Positions 16,381 through 17,500 of a stretch of DNA of 17,500 nucleotides are shown here, piece after piece. A program made the translations under genes and the position numbers. The first letter of the stretch is position 1, and each line of letters opens with the position of its first letter. The notes beneath the pieces were generated by a model. It did not search any database and was not told the origin of the DNA. It saw nothing but the letters and a program-made list of their open reading frames with translations. The stretch is from Botryococcus braunii (taxonomy: Eukaryota > Chlorophyta > Trebouxiophyceae): contig KV908438.1 of the NCBI GenBank assembly GCA_002005505.1, positions 232,226-249,725 of the forward strand. The letters are read 5' to 3'.

Positions 16381-16962
16381 TGAAACTCCAGAAAGAGCCT
16401 ACGATTGTAAGCCGCATGAGGTTGCACCACTGACACAGAGGGAGACACCAATACTACCGAGAAGCTTGACGCAAAGGGGATGGGGGTCCCCCGTTTTGTG
16501 TCATGCCTTCTTTTAGTGTGCTAATCAATGGTGGGATATTTTCATTCAGGGTTTCAGTCAGAGTTACTTTCTCTGCACCGTACCTGTGACGAAAAGTTTG
16601 GTTGGGATACCTGGTTTTGAGATGTGGTGGGGATGGATATAGCAGTACAAGCAATCGGGCTTTTCCATGGCTGTAATCACTGAGTAATTGGCGTCACCTT
16701 CTTTCCACGCACATTGTCACACATGTCCCACGCCTTTTACTCGTCGGAATCATTATAAATGATCAATAGAATAAAATACAAAACCTTGCTTTCGTATCTC
16801 AGTATGGCAGTATGGCAGCGGTAATGCCAGATCGATCTGTGTATGCCAATGTCCGCTGTATGCACATGAGCTGGACAATATTAGAGCATGCCTGCACGAG
16901 TAGTGCTTTGAAATTGTTTAATGTACGTTTTTGATTTCAATGGATTATAAATACTTGCATCA
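16381..16962. other. intergenic, possible promoter for the right-edge gene
   Basis: No coding evidence. The last 200 bases are AT-rich, with TATAAATA at 16945-16952, only about 11 nt before the ATG at 16963. That is too close for a standard TATA-to-start arrangement if that ATG is used, so it may be coincidental. Confidence 0.3.
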
Positions 16963-17176
16963 ATGCTGAGGAAGTTTACCAAATTTGCCGGCGGGCATCG
17001 TCGATTACTAGCAGAACTATCTCCGACGACTGCAAAACATTTCTACAATGCAGCAGAATTACATCTGAAATGGCAGTCACAACGCCTTCTTTCATCTGCG
17101 GTTCCAGCTGCCACTGCCATCAAGTCGGACGCATCGAAAGCGAGAACTGTTCGTTGGGATTATATTGGAATACTTG
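16963..17176 (+). CDS. possible first exon with mitochondrial presequence
   Basis: The ATG opens MLRKFTKFAGGHRRLLAELS and continues Lys/Arg/Ser/Ala-rich with few acidic residues (KWQSQRLLSSAVPAATAIKS, then KARTVRWDYIGILG). That composition fits an amphipathic mitochondrial targeting sequence. A donor G|GTACGA at 17177 would end the exon in phase 1. Without splicing the frame runs on to a stop at 17277. The rest of the gene would lie at or beyond the window edge. I cannot name the protein, and a chance open frame is not excluded. Confidence 0.3.
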
Positions 17177-17177
17177 G

Positions 17178-17500
17178 TACGATTAACACCCATGTATGGA
17201 TATTGTTAAGGGGTGCAATGAGGAAGGAAAACCTCGTCCTAGTACTCAGTCTTCAAGATAACTTTTTGGTAACTTGATTTGCTGACATCTTGACTGAAGA
17301 CATTGACTTGTGAGGGCATGGTGATCTACATTAAACCACTTGTAAACAACTCTGCAGTGGAATCAGCCATCAACCTAGGCCTGGAGGTGGAGAGGTGTAA
17401 CAGTACTGCTGTAACAGTCATGTGACAACAGGGGCTGCAGGCTTGGGCGCATTCACTACTGCATATCTCAGCTACCAGCAACGAGAAAACAATCTTGCAG
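17178..17500 (+). other. right edge, probable intron or intergenic
   Basis: No clear exon. A short frame around 17318-17425 contains VESAINLGLEVERCNS, but it is only 35 codons and has no recognised motif. The window ends at an AG preceded by CAATCTTGC, which could be an acceptor. Confidence 0.2.

Overview
This is eukaryotic nuclear DNA. The genes are split by GT-AG introns, dinucleotide microsatellites are long and frequent, and gene density is low. A two-domain AP2/ANT-type transcription factor together with a plant-like VTI1 SNARE points to the green lineage. Intron-rich structure, roughly even base composition and the repeats suggest a large-genome green alga; that placement is an inference and no species is claimed.

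Two multi-exon genes can be rebuilt exon by exon. On the minus strand (8004 down to 5375) lies an AP2-family transcription factor: six exon blocks, two AP2 domains and the conserved ANT-type linker. Its second exon carries an in-frame TAA just before its best donor, so how the N-terminal part joins the DNA-binding part depends on splicing. On the plus strand (10294 to 14727) lies a complete VTI1-type Qb-SNARE: four exons, 227 residues, a layer-0 glutamine and a C-terminal membrane anchor.

The main discovery is inside the 2.6-kb last intron of the VTI1 gene. At 13359-13508 there is a second, diverged copy of the SNARE-motif exon. It starts right after an AG in the same phase as the real last exon, aligns without gaps over 44 residues, keeps the layer-0 Gln and most hydrophobic layers, and then stops before any membrane anchor. 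It could encode a soluble or altered Qb-SNARE isoform.

Rest of the window, left to right: 1-2240 has no recognisable gene. 2250-2376 is a cluster of GTTAAC-centred palindromes. 2409-3250 has many TTGCC/GGCAA inverted repeats. 4375-4492 is an (AC)n tract. 4493-5374 lies downstream of the AP2 gene. 8005-9050 is intergenic. 9057-9279 is a long (GA)n tract abutting a frameshifted, 5'-truncated LINE-like fragment (to 9688). 9689-10293 is the probable VTI1 promoter, with G/E-box cores and a 29-bp palindrome. Three compound microsatellites lie within VTI1 introns and one more at 16157-16380. The right edge holds a possible first exon of a mitochondrion-targeted protein (16963 onward).
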